Shown piece by piece: positions 37,489 to 46,572 of a DNA stretch of 64,000 bases (within the stretch, counting starts at the first letter, position 1; every line of letters begins with the position of its first letter). Below the pieces are notes generated by a model. That model was not told where the DNA came from. It worked only from the letters and a program-made list of their open reading frames with translations, and ran no database searches. The position numbers and the translations under genes were made by a program. This DNA is from Microvirga rosea (GTDB lineage: Bacteria > Pseudomonadota > Alphaproteobacteria > Rhizobiales > Beijerinckiaceae), in the NCBI RefSeq assembly GCF_020595095.1, contig NZ_JAJDOP010000006.1:62001-126000 (forward strand), in the 5' to 3' direction.

Positions 37489-38865
37489 ATGGCGACAGGG
37501 CAGGTGCGTAGGCTTTTCCTCGATCAAGCCCTCCTGCCAAGCGGTTGGGCCAGAAATGTCGCTTTGGATATCGATAGCGGCTTTATCCAAAGTGTCACCC
37601 CGGATGCCCCTCATCGAGACGGTTGGGAGCGGATTGCCGGCATTGCGCTTCCTGGCCTTCCCAATCTTCATAGTCATACGTTCCAGCGTGGCATGGCGGG
37701 TCTTGCGGAAAGGCGAGGTCCTACTGGGGACAGCTTTTGGACATGGCGCCAGGTCATGTATCGTTTCCTCGAGCACCTTACGCCTGACGACGTGGAGACC
37801 GTCGCAGCTTTCGCCATGATGGAGATGCTTGAGGGCGGCTTCACCTCTCTGGCTGAGTTCCACTATCTCCACCACGACCGGGACGGTCATGCCTATGGCG
37901 ATATCGGGGAATTGTCCGGACGTATTGTTGCCGCTGCTGCCGAGGCAGGGATTGGACTCACGCTCCTCCCCGTCTTTTACGCCCAAGGCGGTTTTGGTGG
38001 GGCTGCGCCAAACGATGGGCAAAAGCGTTTCATCTGTGGAGTCGATGCTTACGTGCGGCTCCTTGAGAGTGCCAAGAAGGCGGTCCGGTTCGTCGACGAC
38101 GCCGTTCTAGGGATTGCTCCGCACAGTCTGCGGGCCGTAACTCCCGAAAGCCTGCATGCCGTCGTAGGGATGGCGCCGGAAGGACCTGTTCATATCCACA
38201 TTGCAGAGCAGACCAAGGAGGTCGAGGACTCCTTGGCATGGTCCGGGATGCGACCTGTCGCGTGGCTGTTGGCCCATACGCCGGTGAATAAGCGCTGGTG
38301 CTTGATTCATGCGACGCATCTTGATGAAGAGGAAATTCAGGGGCTTGCCGCGTCCCGGTCAGTCGCTGGACTGTGTCCGATAACAGAAGCAAATCTGGGT
38401 GATGGAATTTTTCCCGGGGTACCATTCCTCAGCAGGAGCGGTGCATTTGGTGTGGGTTCGGATTCGAACATCCACATCTCGGCTCCGGAGGAACTCAGGC
38501 AGCTGGAATATAGTCAGCGTCTGTCTCATCGTGGTCGGAACCTGTTTGCGGAGCGGGAAGGGGAGTCAACAGGCCGGAGCCTCTACACCAAGGCACTGAC
38601 AGGGGGAGCGCAAGCTCTTGGAAGACGGGTTGGTGCACTTAGAGCCGGCTCCCGGGCGGATCTGGTTGTGTTAGATAGTGACGCTCCCGACTTTGCTGGC
38701 CTCTCCGGAGATGCTTTGCTCGACACCTACATCTTCGCAACAGGTGCGCGGGCAATCGACAGAGTTATTGTCGGAGGTCGAACCGTCGTTACTCATGGAC
38801 GTCATTACAAGCGGGACGAGATTTCTGCCCGGTTTGCAAAAGTTATGACCAGGATCCGATCATGA
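37489..38865 (+). CDS. hutF: Formimidoylglutamate deiminase
   Basis: A 458-residue amidohydrolase: metal ligands in LPNLHSHTFQRGMAG, VHIHIAEQ, and GVGSDSNIHIS. It converts formimino-glutamate to N-formylglutamate and ammonia, so the pathway yields two ammonia molecules and needs hutG, present here. It is divergent from hutI and overlaps hutC by four bases (ATGA). Confidence 0.96.
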   Translation: MATGQVRRLFLDQALLPSGWARNVALDIDSGFIQSVTPDAPHRDGWERIAGIALPGLPNLHSHTFQRGMAGLAERRGPTGDSFWTWRQVMYRFLEHLTPDDVETVAAFAMMEMLEGGFTSLAEFHYLHHDRDGHAYGDIGELSGRIVAAAAEAGIGLTLLPVFYAQGGFGGAAPNDGQKRFICGVDAYVRLLESAKKAVRFVDDAVLGIAPHSLRAVTPESLHAVVGMAPEGPVHIHIAEQTKEVEDSLAWSGMRPVAWLLAHTPVNKRWCLIHATHLDEEEIQGLAASRSVAGLCPITEANLGDGIFPGVPFLSRSGAFGVGSDSNIHISAPEELRQLEYSQRLSHRGRNLFAEREGESTGRSLYTKALTGGAQALGRRVGALRAGSRADLVVLDSDAPDFAGLSGDALLDTYIFATGARAIDRVIVGGRTVVTHGRHYKRDEISARFAKVMTRIRS

Positions 38866-39614
38866 ACACGAAGTCGGCGCGGACTCCTCAACCTTCCGAA
38901 GCGAAGCACCTCTATCAGCGCATCCGTGACGATATCGAGACTCGAATCATGTCCGGAGAGTGGCCACCCGGCCACCGGGTACCTTTCGAGCACGAGCTGA
39001 TGGCAGAGTACAATTGTTCTCGCATGACCGTGAACAAGGTCCTGTCCGCCCTTGCCGCGAACGGGCTTATCACGCGTCGCCGCCGCGCCGGAACGGTTGT
39101 CGCGGAGCCAAGCACCCAACAAGCCGTTCTTGAGATTCAGGACTTTGCCCTTGAGGCGGCACGCGCCGGCACCACCTATCGCTTCACGATTCTCGAGCGA
39201 GCCATCGAAGTCCTTGACGTCGCCGGCGCCCAGCGCACCGGTCTGCCGGTCGGAACCACGATGCTGTCCCTGACAACCTTGCATCTCATGGACAACATCC
39301 CCCGGGCTTATGAACAGCGACTGATTCATCTGGCAACGGTCCCGGAGGCGAAAAGAGAGGCGTTCAAACAGGATCCCCCCGGAACTTGGCTGCTCAGACG
39401 TGTTCCCTGGACGGATGCCGAACACGTCGTCCGGGCTGTGAATGCAGATGCCAGCCTGGCCAGACGGCTCAAGATCCAAACAGGTTCAGCCTGTCTGGTA
39501 CTTGAGCGGCGTACGTGGCAGGCAGGTGTTTTCGTGACGGAGGCCCGCATTACGTACCCAGGAGAAAGGCATCATCTCGTGGGTCGCTTTTCCCCGGCCA
39601 TGCAGGGCCTCTGA
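38862..39614 (+). CDS. hutC: Histidine utilisation repressor
   Basis: A 250-residue GntR-family repressor of the HutC subgroup: winged helix at residues 15-80 (LMAEYNCSRMTVNKVLSALAA, then RRRAGTVVAEP) and a UTRA ligand-binding domain beyond 100. Family members are released from DNA by urocanate. It is co-translated with hutF. Likely targets are the palindromes between hutI and hutF and at 31456. Confidence 0.95.
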   Translation: MNTKSARTPQPSEAKHLYQRIRDDIETRIMSGEWPPGHRVPFEHELMAEYNCSRMTVNKVLSALAANGLITRRRRAGTVVAEPSTQQAVLEIQDFALEAARAGTTYRFTILERAIEVLDVAGAQRTGLPVGTTMLSLTTLHLMDNIPRAYEQRLIHLATVPEAKREAFKQDPPGTWLLRRVPWTDAEHVVRAVNADASLARRLKIQTGSACLVLERRTWQAGVFVTEARITYPGERHHLVGRFSPAMQGL

Positions 39615-39670
39615 GCAGCTGCGCCTGCAGTTCTGGCCTCAAGTGCCATATAGGCAGACATCTCCTTCCT

Positions 39671-39688
39671 CTGTCATTCAACTGACAT
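39671..39688 (+). promoter_or_regulatory. Pho box (PhoB site) upstream of the phosphatase
   Basis: CTGTCAT-TCAA-CTGACAT is two 7-base direct repeats separated by four bases, differing from the consensus Pho box by one base in the second repeat. It ends 102 bases before the phosphatase ATG. This indicates induction by phosphate starvation via PhoBR. Confidence 0.8.
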
Positions 39689-39790
39689 TCGGTTTGCGTA
39701 ATCGGTGGGACCATACTGCCGAGCCCTCTTCATCGCTATGGCAGTGGCTCAGACTGAGACGTGTCTCTAGCGGATGCATGAGGATTTCCG

Positions 39791-41554
39791 ATGAAATATG
39801 GATTGTTGGCGATACTCGCCGTTATGGCCGTGCCAGGAGTTGCCCAGGCGCAGGCTGTTTATCCCATTGATCGCGCGACGATCCTTTCGGGAGCCAAGTT
39901 TGATTTCAAGATCGAACTACCCAAGATCATTGCGCAGAAGGACATCAAGGTCACGATCAACGGCGAGGATGCGGAGAAGATCCTGGGCGGCTCCTTCTCC
40001 TATATCGAGAAAGAAGACGGCGGCGATGCTTCCTCTCTGATTATCCGCAGTGCGGCCATTGCCAATGCGGGCGACTACGTCGTGGACGTCAGAGCAGGCG
40101 ATTTCTCGAAGACGGTAAAATGGTCGGTGTTCGGCACCCCTGCCCAGAAACAAGCAAAGAACATCATCTTCCTCTTGGGTGATGGCTTGTCCGTCGCGCA
40201 CCGAACCGGCGCGCGGATCATGTCAAAAGGCAATGTTGAAGGAAAGGCGAGCGGCCGTCTTGCGATGGACGACTTGCCGGCCATGGCCTTTATCGGGACG
40301 GCCTCGACGGATTCTATTGCAGCGGACAGCGCCAATACCATGAGCGCTTACATGACCGGGCACAAGTCGGCCGTGAACGCCCTCGGCGTCTATGCCAGCA
40401 GAGCCAAGAACACACTGGAGCATCCGAAGCAGGAGACCATCGCGGAAATCGTTCGACGCAACACAAAGATGTCGATCGGCGTCGTATCCGGCTCCGAGCT
40501 CCAAGATGCAACCCCGGCGGCCGTCGTCGGACACACCCGTCGTCGTGCCGATAAGGCAGAGTTGATGGCGGATTTCTTTAATGTGAAGCCGGAGGTTTTG
40601 CTTGGGGGCGGTTCAGCGTACTTCTTGCCAAAAACGACTGCCGGATCCAAACGTAAAGACGATATCGACTATGTGACCAAGTTCAGGGAAGCTGGTTATG
40701 TGGTTGCGACCAGCGACGAAGAGCTGGCCAAGGCGGCACGCGAAACCAATACCGGTAAGCTGCTGGGTCTCTTCCACCCGGGCAACATGGATGTCACATT
40801 GGACCGGAAGTTTCTCAAAAAAGGCACGGTCGGTAAGTTCCCAAATCAGCCTGGCACCGTCGAAATGATGCAGGCTGCGCTTAATGTTCTTTCTCGGAAC
40901 GCTGAAGGGTTCTTCCTCATGGTTGAGGGGGCCTCCATCGACAAGATGTCCCATCCATTGGACTGGGAGCGCGCGCTGGTTGACACCATCGAGTTCGACA
41001 AGGCTGTCGCAGAAGCCCAGGCATTTGCCAAAACGCACCCTGACACCCTGATTATCGTGACAGGCGATCATACTCATGGCGTTTCCATCATCGGGACGAT
41101 CGACGACAGCAAGCCCGGCGAAGAGATGAGAGAGAAGGTCGGTACCTACGCTGAGGCCGGCTTCCCGAATTATGCCGACAGCGATGGAGACGGTTATCCG
41201 GATCGTGTTGACGTCTCACGCCGCCTGGCCGTGTTTGCGAACAACTTCCCGGATTATTACGAGACATTCCGACCGAAACTCGACGAGCCCTTCGTCCCTG
41301 CGGTTCAAAACGAGAAAAAGCAGTACGTCGCCAACGAAGCTTACAAGAATGTCCCCGGTGCCGTGCTCCGGATCGGCAATTTGCCTAAAGATGCCGATAC
41401 AGGTGTGCACGCTGTCGACGACGTCATCCTGCAGGCTCAGGGACCCGGATCGGAGAGATTCCGCGGTTATTTGGAAAACACCGATGTGTTCCGCGTGATG
41501 GCCGAGGTTCTGGCTTTAGGAAGCGGATCGTTGGTTCAAAAGGCGCAGAAATAG
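39791..41554 (+). CDS. Periplasmic alkaline phosphatase
   Basis: A 587-residue phosphatase with signal peptide MKYGLLAILAVMAVPGVAQAQ, a short beta domain (about 25-118), then the alkaline-phosphatase core: metal ligand Asp131 (LLGDGLS), the phosphorylated Ser180 in ADSANTMSAYMTG, and the metal-binding stretches DKMSHPLDWERALVD and VTGDHTHG. It is longer than E. coli PhoA and has an N-terminal beta domain, so it is a different subgroup. A Pho box precedes it. Metal cofactors are expected (Zn, Mg), which fits the presumed metal transporter directly downstream. Confidence 0.93.
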   Translation: MKYGLLAILAVMAVPGVAQAQAVYPIDRATILSGAKFDFKIELPKIIAQKDIKVTINGEDAEKILGGSFSYIEKEDGGDASSLIIRSAAIANAGDYVVDVRAGDFSKTVKWSVFGTPAQKQAKNIIFLLGDGLSVAHRTGARIMSKGNVEGKASGRLAMDDLPAMAFIGTASTDSIAADSANTMSAYMTGHKSAVNALGVYASRAKNTLEHPKQETIAEIVRRNTKMSIGVVSGSELQDATPAAVVGHTRRRADKAELMADFFNVKPEVLLGGGSAYFLPKTTAGSKRKDDIDYVTKFREAGYVVATSDEELAKAARETNTGKLLGLFHPGNMDVTLDRKFLKKGTVGKFPNQPGTVEMMQAALNVLSRNAEGFFLMVEGASIDKMSHPLDWERALVDTIEFDKAVAEAQAFAKTHPDTLIIVTGDHTHGVSIIGTIDDSKPGEEMREKVGTYAEAGFPNYADSDGDGYPDRVDVSRRLAVFANNFPDYYETFRPKLDEPFVPAVQNEKKQYVANEAYKNVPGAVLRIGNLPKDADTGVHAVDDVILQAQGPGSERFRGYLENTDVFRVMAEVLALGSGSLVQKAQK

Positions 41555-41562
41555 GGTGATAG

Positions 41563-41588
41563 GGTGGAGCGGAATTGACCGCTCCACC
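41563..41588 (+). terminator. Hairpin after the phosphatase gene
   Basis: GGTGGAGCGG (41563-41572) and CCGCTCCACC (41579-41588) form a perfect 10-base stem with a six-base loop, nine bases after the phosphatase stop. Only TTC follows, with no T-run. It may be a partial terminator or an RNA-stabilising element between the phosphatase and the three downstream genes. Confidence 0.5.
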
Positions 41589-41615
41589 TTCACACGGGTG
41601 AAAGTCACCAGGCCA

Positions 41616-42059
41616 ATGATGCTCACACGCCGCAACACCTTAATGGGACTAAGCTCCCTCATCGTCTCCGCAAGCAGCGCAAACGCATCCATGCCTGAGC
41701 TGACCTTTGAACAGCTCTACGACACCATAGGCGTTCTTGGCATGACCCTGTCCGGACGGGTCAAACAACTGAGCGGGCAGCGAGTCCGTATGAGAGGTTT
41801 CATGGCTCCTCCGCTAAGAGCCGAAGCAAACTTCTTCGTCCTGACCAAGGTTCCTATGGCCCTCTGTCCCTTCTGTTCTTCAGATGCAGACTGGCCAAGC
41901 GACATCGTCGTGGTTTACTTGAGTGAAAAGCAGACCTTTGTACAATCCAATACCACTATCGAAGTCGAGGGTACTCTCGAGCATGGGTCATGGACGGATC
42001 CGGAGACAGGCTTTGTCAGTCTCCTTCGGTTGGCCAGTTCGCGTTTCCGGATGTCGTGA
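41616..42059 (+). CDS. DUF3299-like periplasmic protein
   Basis: A 147-residue protein with a twin-arginine-like signal (MMLTRRNTLMGLSSLIVSASSANA). It is followed by a small OB-like region (LSGRVKQLSGQRVRMRGFMAPP) with MALCPFCSSDADWPSDIVVVYL near residue 90. The CPFC pair could bind a metal or be redox-active. The family resemblance is to DUF3299, which occurs next to LolD/FtsX-like ABC genes. The true start could be one Met later. It probably works with the ABC pair that follows after two bases. Confidence 0.6.
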   Translation: MMLTRRNTLMGLSSLIVSASSANASMPELTFEQLYDTIGVLGMTLSGRVKQLSGQRVRMRGFMAPPLRAEANFFVLTKVPMALCPFCSSDADWPSDIVVVYLSEKQTFVQSNTTIEVEGTLEHGSWTDPETGFVSLLRLASSRFRMS

Positions 42060-42061
42060 CA

Positions 42062-42742
42062 ATGCCGAGCGTGAAGCTTCGTGACGTCCAAGTGCGGATT
42101 GCAGGTCTTGAAAGACCTGTGATCGATGTGCCTCAACTCTCGATTGACGCTGGAGAGCGAGTCGCCATAACAGGACCCTCGGGCGCCGGGAAAACAACGC
42201 TCATCAATGTGCTGGTAGGGCTCGAACGTCCAAATACAGGTAAGGTTATTTGGGACAAAATCGACATCTTCGATCTTAACGAGGCAGATCGAGATGGCTG
42301 GCGAGCCAAAAACGTCGGCATCGTTTTTCAGGAATTCCACCTGTTTCCCGGGCTCGGCGTCCTCGACAACGTGCTGCTTCCACAGCAGCTTCGATCGTTC
42401 CGTTCAAGCGCAGAGCACCGCATGCGAGCGATCGACCTTCTTCGCCACGTCGGCTTAACGCGACTTGACCAGGATGCCGCAACCCTTTCCCGAGGTGAAA
42501 TGCAGCGGGTTGCGATTGCGCGAGCCCTTTGTACGCGTCCGAGTGTGGTTGTGGCCGACGAGCCGACGGCGAGCCTTGACAAGAACAGCGCCGACGCAGT
42601 CACAGAATTGCTCGTGGATCTGTCCGGTTCCTTGGGTGCCACACTGATCGTCATCACCCACGACAGCTCACTTGAACGGGCGATGACGCGTGCCATCTTC
42701 ATGGATCGTGGTTTCGTCATGACCTCTGAGGGTAACGTATGA
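42062..42742 (+). CDS. ABC transporter ATPase, LolD/MacB-like
   Basis: A 226-residue ATPase: Walker A GPSGAGKT, Q-loop GIVFQEFHLFPGL, a signature reading LSRGEMQR and Walker B SVVVADEPTASLD, a typical LolD/FtsE-type layout. ATG 42062 follows the DUF3299-like stop by two bases, and the gene overlaps the permease by four. It drives mechanotransmission-type transport with the FtsX-like permease rather than ordinary import. Confidence 0.88.
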   Translation: MPSVKLRDVQVRIAGLERPVIDVPQLSIDAGERVAITGPSGAGKTTLINVLVGLERPNTGKVIWDKIDIFDLNEADRDGWRAKNVGIVFQEFHLFPGLGVLDNVLLPQQLRSFRSSAEHRMRAIDLLRHVGLTRLDQDAATLSRGEMQRVAIARALCTRPSVVVADEPTASLDKNSADAVTELLVDLSGSLGATLIVITHDSSLERAMTRAIFMDRGFVMTSEGNV

Positions 42743-43968
42743 TCCCAGCAAGATTCATCTGGGCCGATTTGCGTCGCCTCTGGGTCGGGTCGACGGTCGT
42801 CGTTCTTCTCATCGCCAGTGCAACGGGTCTGGGCGTCGCCGTCAATCTTCAGGAGCGAGCACTTCGCCTCGGCAGCGCGCGGGCGGCCGAGGGATTCGAC
42901 TTGGTGATCGGTGCGGCGGGCAGCGAAACACAGCTCGTCCTGTCTGCGGTTTTTCTTCAGCTGGCGCCACTGCCGTTGATGCCCGGTTCCATTCTGCAGA
43001 AGCTATCTGCCGATCCAAAAGTGGAGATGGCCGCGCCGGTAGGTTTTGGGGATTCCTTCGACGGTATGCCCATCGTCGGCACAAGTGCTGCCTTCATCGA
43101 TAGTCGGGGCCATGGAAAACTGACCGAGGGGAGGATATTTCGGCAAATCTCCGAGGCAGTCGTTGGCGCCAAGGTGAAGCTTTCGATTGGAGATGAGATC
43201 AAGCCCTTGCACGGCTTGCCGGATGAGGGCGGACATACTCACGGAGAGCTGGCTTACGCCATCGTCGGGAGAATGGCGGAAACCGGTACGCCCTGGGATA
43301 AGGCAATTCTGGTTCCGATCGAAGGAGTATGGAGAGTTCACCATCTCGTGGATGGTCATGATGACAGAGAAGAGCACGAACCAGAACCCGCGAGCATGAC
43401 AAGCATCCGAATTGGCCCGCCCTGGAATAATCCCCCGGGCGTGCCGGCCATCATCGTGAAAGCAAAGACGATAGCCGACGCCTATCGCCTAAGGGCCGAG
43501 TATCGGAGGGATGCCACCCTCGGCGTTTTTCCCGCTGAAGTCCTGACGCGCCTTTTTGCTACTCTCGGAGATGTTCGGTCCGTTCTGGCTGCAATCGCCA
43601 TGACAACGCAGGCGCTTGTCGCCGCCGCCGTGATCTTAGTTTGTACGGTCCATTTGTCGCAAAGACGCAAGCAACTAGCCGTTCTTCGGGCACTGGGAGC
43701 GCCTAGAAGGGCGGTTTTCGGCCTTGTTTGGGTAGAGATCCTCATTCTCGTCGGTTTGGGCGTCGCCCTGGGAGTTGGCCTTGGCTATGCTGGAGCAAGG
43801 ATCTTCTCGGGCTGGTTGTCGGCTACGAGCGGGATTACGGGCCCGATTGCCCTGAACCTGGAAGACCTGACACTTGTCGCCGTGCTGCTTCTGATCGCCG
43901 CCGTAATCGCAACAATTCCTGCTGCTATGGCCTATCGACAGCCGACCTCTATTGCGCTCAGGTCGTAG
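42739..43968 (+). CDS. FtsX-like ABC permease with His-rich loops
   Basis: A 409-residue permease with one N-terminal membrane segment, a large periplasmic domain (about 45-280) and three C-terminal helices (VAAAVILVCTVHLSQRRKQ; FGLVWVEILILVGLG; LVAVLLLIAAVIATIP), the MacB/FtsX layout. The periplasmic part has two His/acid-rich stretches: LHGLPDEGGHTHGE (157-170) and HHLVDGHDDREEHEPEP (201-217). These look like metal-binding loops. Relatives next to metal-binding proteins have been linked to zinc acquisition (Zrg-type systems), so zinc is my best guess; this is inference. Confidence 0.82.
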   Translation: MIPARFIWADLRRLWVGSTVVVLLIASATGLGVAVNLQERALRLGSARAAEGFDLVIGAAGSETQLVLSAVFLQLAPLPLMPGSILQKLSADPKVEMAAPVGFGDSFDGMPIVGTSAAFIDSRGHGKLTEGRIFRQISEAVVGAKVKLSIGDEIKPLHGLPDEGGHTHGELAYAIVGRMAETGTPWDKAILVPIEGVWRVHHLVDGHDDREEHEPEPASMTSIRIGPPWNNPPGVPAIIVKAKTIADAYRLRAEYRRDATLGVFPAEVLTRLFATLGDVRSVLAAIAMTTQALVAAAVILVCTVHLSQRRKQLAVLRALGAPRRAVFGLVWVEILILVGLGVALGVGLGYAGARIFSGWLSATSGITGPIALNLEDLTLVAVLLLIAAVIATIPAAMAYRQPTSIALRS

Positions 43969-44071
43969 CAATCGTTGAGCGGAAGTGCTTTCCTGTCCCG
44001 TCCGAGGCCCGGCGGCTTGCCGGGGCGGTCCCCTGAAAGACCTTGAATAGGATTGCCACTTCAAAGGAGCG

Positions 44072-45748
44072 TTACGTCGCCGCAACGCCGTGACCGTGCT
44101 CCGTCAGAGTATAGGGCGTGTCGCCCGCGGCAGCCGGCCCCACGATGAACTCCGCGCATCGACTCCCCATCATCATTGCCGGAGCATTCGTATTTCCGGC
44201 GTTGATGTTGGGCATCGCGGAGAGGTCGCATACGCGAAGATTGTCGACCCCGCGCACCCGAAGGCGAGAGTCGAGCACCGCGAGGGCATCCTCGGCCGGG
44301 CCCATTCGGCAAGTGCCGGCAGGATGATAGTTGGTTTTCACGAACCGACGGCAATGCGCCATGATCGCTTCGTCACTCAGATCTGTAGGATCAGGGATAG
44401 CTACGCGGGAAATCCGCTCCTTCAAGGGGTTTGTCTGAAAGGCACGTAGGAAGAAGCGCTGTCCGTCGATCATCGATCGGGCGTCGGCGGGATCTTTCAG
44501 CAAGTTGGGCGAAACAAGCGGCATATCGTCAGGATCGGTCGAGCGCAATCGGACATAGCCACGAGAACGCGGTTTTATGACGACAGTCGTCACGGTCAAC
44601 CCATAGGTGTCCTTAACAAGTCCGAGGGTATCGCGATCCAGGTAGACGATTGGAACACAGAAGGCCTGAATCGTCGGCTCGCCATCTCGATCAGTCGGAT
44701 TAACGAAGGCGCCCGCCTCGACGCCTGCAGACAGAATTGGCCCGGTTCCGAAAAGCCGGAACTGGAGACCGTTGAGGATCATCCGCCAACCGACACCTTG
44801 CTTATAGTATCCGTGAGGACCACTTGCCATTGCGATGATCGGCACCTCCGGATGATCGATCAGGTTTTCGCCCACGCCCGGCAAATCGGCCAGACAGTTG
44901 ATGCCGTGAGTTTTCAACTGGTCCGCCGGGCCGATGCCGGACAACATCAGGAGTTGCGGCGTCACAAGGGATCCTGCTGCAACGATGACCTCGCCATCAG
45001 CATAGACCTTCTTCTCTGTACCGTCTGCGGCTCGATACACCACGCCGGTCGCACGATTGTTTTCCACTTCAATCCGGCGAACGCGTGATCTGAGACGTAC
45101 CGTGAGTTTGGGATTGTCAAAAAGAGGGGCGATGAACGCATAAGCGGCGCTGCTGCGCTTCCCGCGTCTGTTCATGAACTGATAGAAGCCGACGCCTCGT
45201 TGCTTCGCGCCGTTGAAGTCGTGATTGAAGGGTTCGCCCAGTGCCTGAACGGTCTGCACGAACCATCGTGACATGTCGTTGATATGGCCGGGATCGGACA
45301 CCAGCAGAGGGCCGTCGGCGTTGTGCAGGTCGTTATAGAGGCGATTGTTGCCCTCCATGCCACGAAAATGCGGCAGGACGTCCGCCCAGCTCCAACCGGG
45401 GTAATCATTCTCTCGATGCAGAAGCTCGTGCCACTCCTCGTAATCCGACGGCCGTCCGCGCATGTAGACCTGAGCGTTTACCGAAGACCCTCCGCCAAGA
45501 ACGTTCGCCTGAGGGATGTCGTGAATGCGGCCGGCAAGATGTTCCTGCGGTACCGTGTGATGATAACGCATGTATTTGCTGCCATTGATCATTTTAAAGA
45601 TGCCCGGCGGCATATCCAGCAGGGGATGGCGATGAGAATAGCCGCCCTCCAGCAGGAGGACGTGGTGTCCGGCTTCGACCAATCTTGCAGCTGCGACGCA
45701 GCCTGACGATCCGCCGCCGACCACAATATAGTCAAACCGTTCTGTCAT
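44072..45748 (-). CDS. GMC-family FAD oxidoreductase (choline/alcohol dehydrogenase-like)
   Basis: A 558-residue flavoenzyme: FAD-binding FDYIVVGGGSSGCVAAARL, the GMC signature VLGGGSSVNAQVYMRG, and the catalytic His in NYHPAGTCRMG with the C-terminal NINAGNTNAPAMMMG. It oxidises an alcohol or sugar hydroxyl, passing electrons to a quinone or cytochrome. It is the last gene of the sugar-catabolic operon, 35 bases after the SDR; the substrate is probably the operon's sugar or a side-product alcohol. Choline dehydrogenase is less likely given the context. Confidence 0.88.
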   Translation of the reverse strand: MTERFDYIVVGGGSSGCVAAARLVEAGHHVLLLEGGYSHRHPLLDMPPGIFKMINGSKYMRYHHTVPQEHLAGRIHDIPQANVLGGGSSVNAQVYMRGRPSDYEEWHELLHRENDYPGWSWADVLPHFRGMEGNNRLYNDLHNADGPLLVSDPGHINDMSRWFVQTVQALGEPFNHDFNGAKQRGVGFYQFMNRRGKRSSAAYAFIAPLFDNPKLTVRLRSRVRRIEVENNRATGVVYRAADGTEKKVYADGEVIVAAGSLVTPQLLMLSGIGPADQLKTHGINCLADLPGVGENLIDHPEVPIIAMASGPHGYYKQGVGWRMILNGLQFRLFGTGPILSAGVEAGAFVNPTDRDGEPTIQAFCVPIVYLDRDTLGLVKDTYGLTVTTVVIKPRSRGYVRLRSTDPDDMPLVSPNLLKDPADARSMIDGQRFFLRAFQTNPLKERISRVAIPDPTDLSDEAIMAHCRRFVKTNYHPAGTCRMGPAEDALAVLDSRLRVRGVDNLRVCDLSAMPNINAGNTNAPAMMMGSRCAEFIVGPAAAGDTPYTLTEHGHGVAAT

Positions 45749-45783
45749 TCCTGCGTCCTTTCGAGTGACTTCAGGTGGCCCGG

Positions 45784-46539
45784 TCAGGCCGTCCAGCCGC
45801 CATCGATCACGTGAATCTGTCCTGTCGTATAGGCGGCGGCATCACTGGCGAGATAGACAACGAGAGCCGCGATCTCTTCCGGCCTGCCCAGACGCCCCAT
45901 CGGCTGACGGGCGATAAACGCGGCGCGCGCCTTTTCGTAATCGCCTTGAGCGCGCATCCTGTCGTGGAGAGAGGGAGTCTCGACAGTGCCCGGGCAAATG
46001 GCGTTGCAGCGTATTCCTTGGGTTACATAGTCGGCCGCAACAGAACGGGTGAGGCCCGCAACGGCAGCTTTGGTGACGCAATAGGCCGCTCGGTTTGCCA
46101 CGCCCTTCACAGCGCCGGCAACCGAACTCATATTGATGATCGATCCGTGGCCTTGCTCAAGCATGCCTGGCAGAAATGCGCGTATCATCCGGAACATGGC
46201 CGTGACATTGAGGTCCAGGGAGAAGGCCCAAGCGTCATCGTCGCACTCGAGAAGGTTGCCCTGGTGAACCGTGCCGGCGCAATTGAAAAGGATGTCGACG
46301 TGACCGATTTGAGAATGCAGCGCCGCTATGGATTCCGGGCTGCGCACATCCAAAATGGCAGTTCGTATCGAGGATTGCCCTTGGCCCAACGCCGTCAAAG
46401 CTGCTTCGTTGATGTCGGTTGCAACAACCGTCGCTCCGGCATCGGCCAAGGCTAATGCGGAGGCACGTCCGATACCCTGCGCTGCAGCGGTTACTAATGC
46501 TGTGCGCCCTTTTAGAAGCTCGCTCGAGAACGTATTCAT
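45784..46539 (-). CDS. SDR-family oxidoreductase
   Basis: A 251-residue classical short-chain dehydrogenase: NAD-binding TAAAQGIGRASALALADAG, the NNAG-type site NCAGTVH, catalytic Ser in NMSSVAGAVKG and YCVTK (Tyr-x-x-x-Lys). It likely oxidises the sugar or acid substrate of the operon with NAD+. The start is uncertain: ATG 46539, TTG 46542 or GTG 46551 are in frame, and GGAAGG is 6-16 bases away depending on the choice. Confidence 0.88.
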   Translation of the reverse strand: MNTFSSELLKGRTALVTAAAQGIGRASALALADAGATVVATDINEAALTALGQGQSSIRTAILDVRSPESIAALHSQIGHVDILFNCAGTVHQGNLLECDDDAWAFSLDLNVTAMFRMIRAFLPGMLEQGHGSIINMSSVAGAVKGVANRAAYCVTKAAVAGLTRSVAADYVTQGIRCNAICPGTVETPSLHDRMRAQGDYEKARAAFIARQPMGRLGRPEEIAALVVYLASDAAAYTTGQIHVIDGGWTA

Positions 46540-46572
46540 CAATGGTAGCACCCTTCCAACGTCAAGGACTTG

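Noticed and set aside
44008..44024. CCCGGC-N5-GCCGGG hairpin between the FtsX-like permease and the GMC oxidoreductase as a terminator
   Set aside because: The 6-base stem has no T-run on either side, so evidence for termination is too weak.
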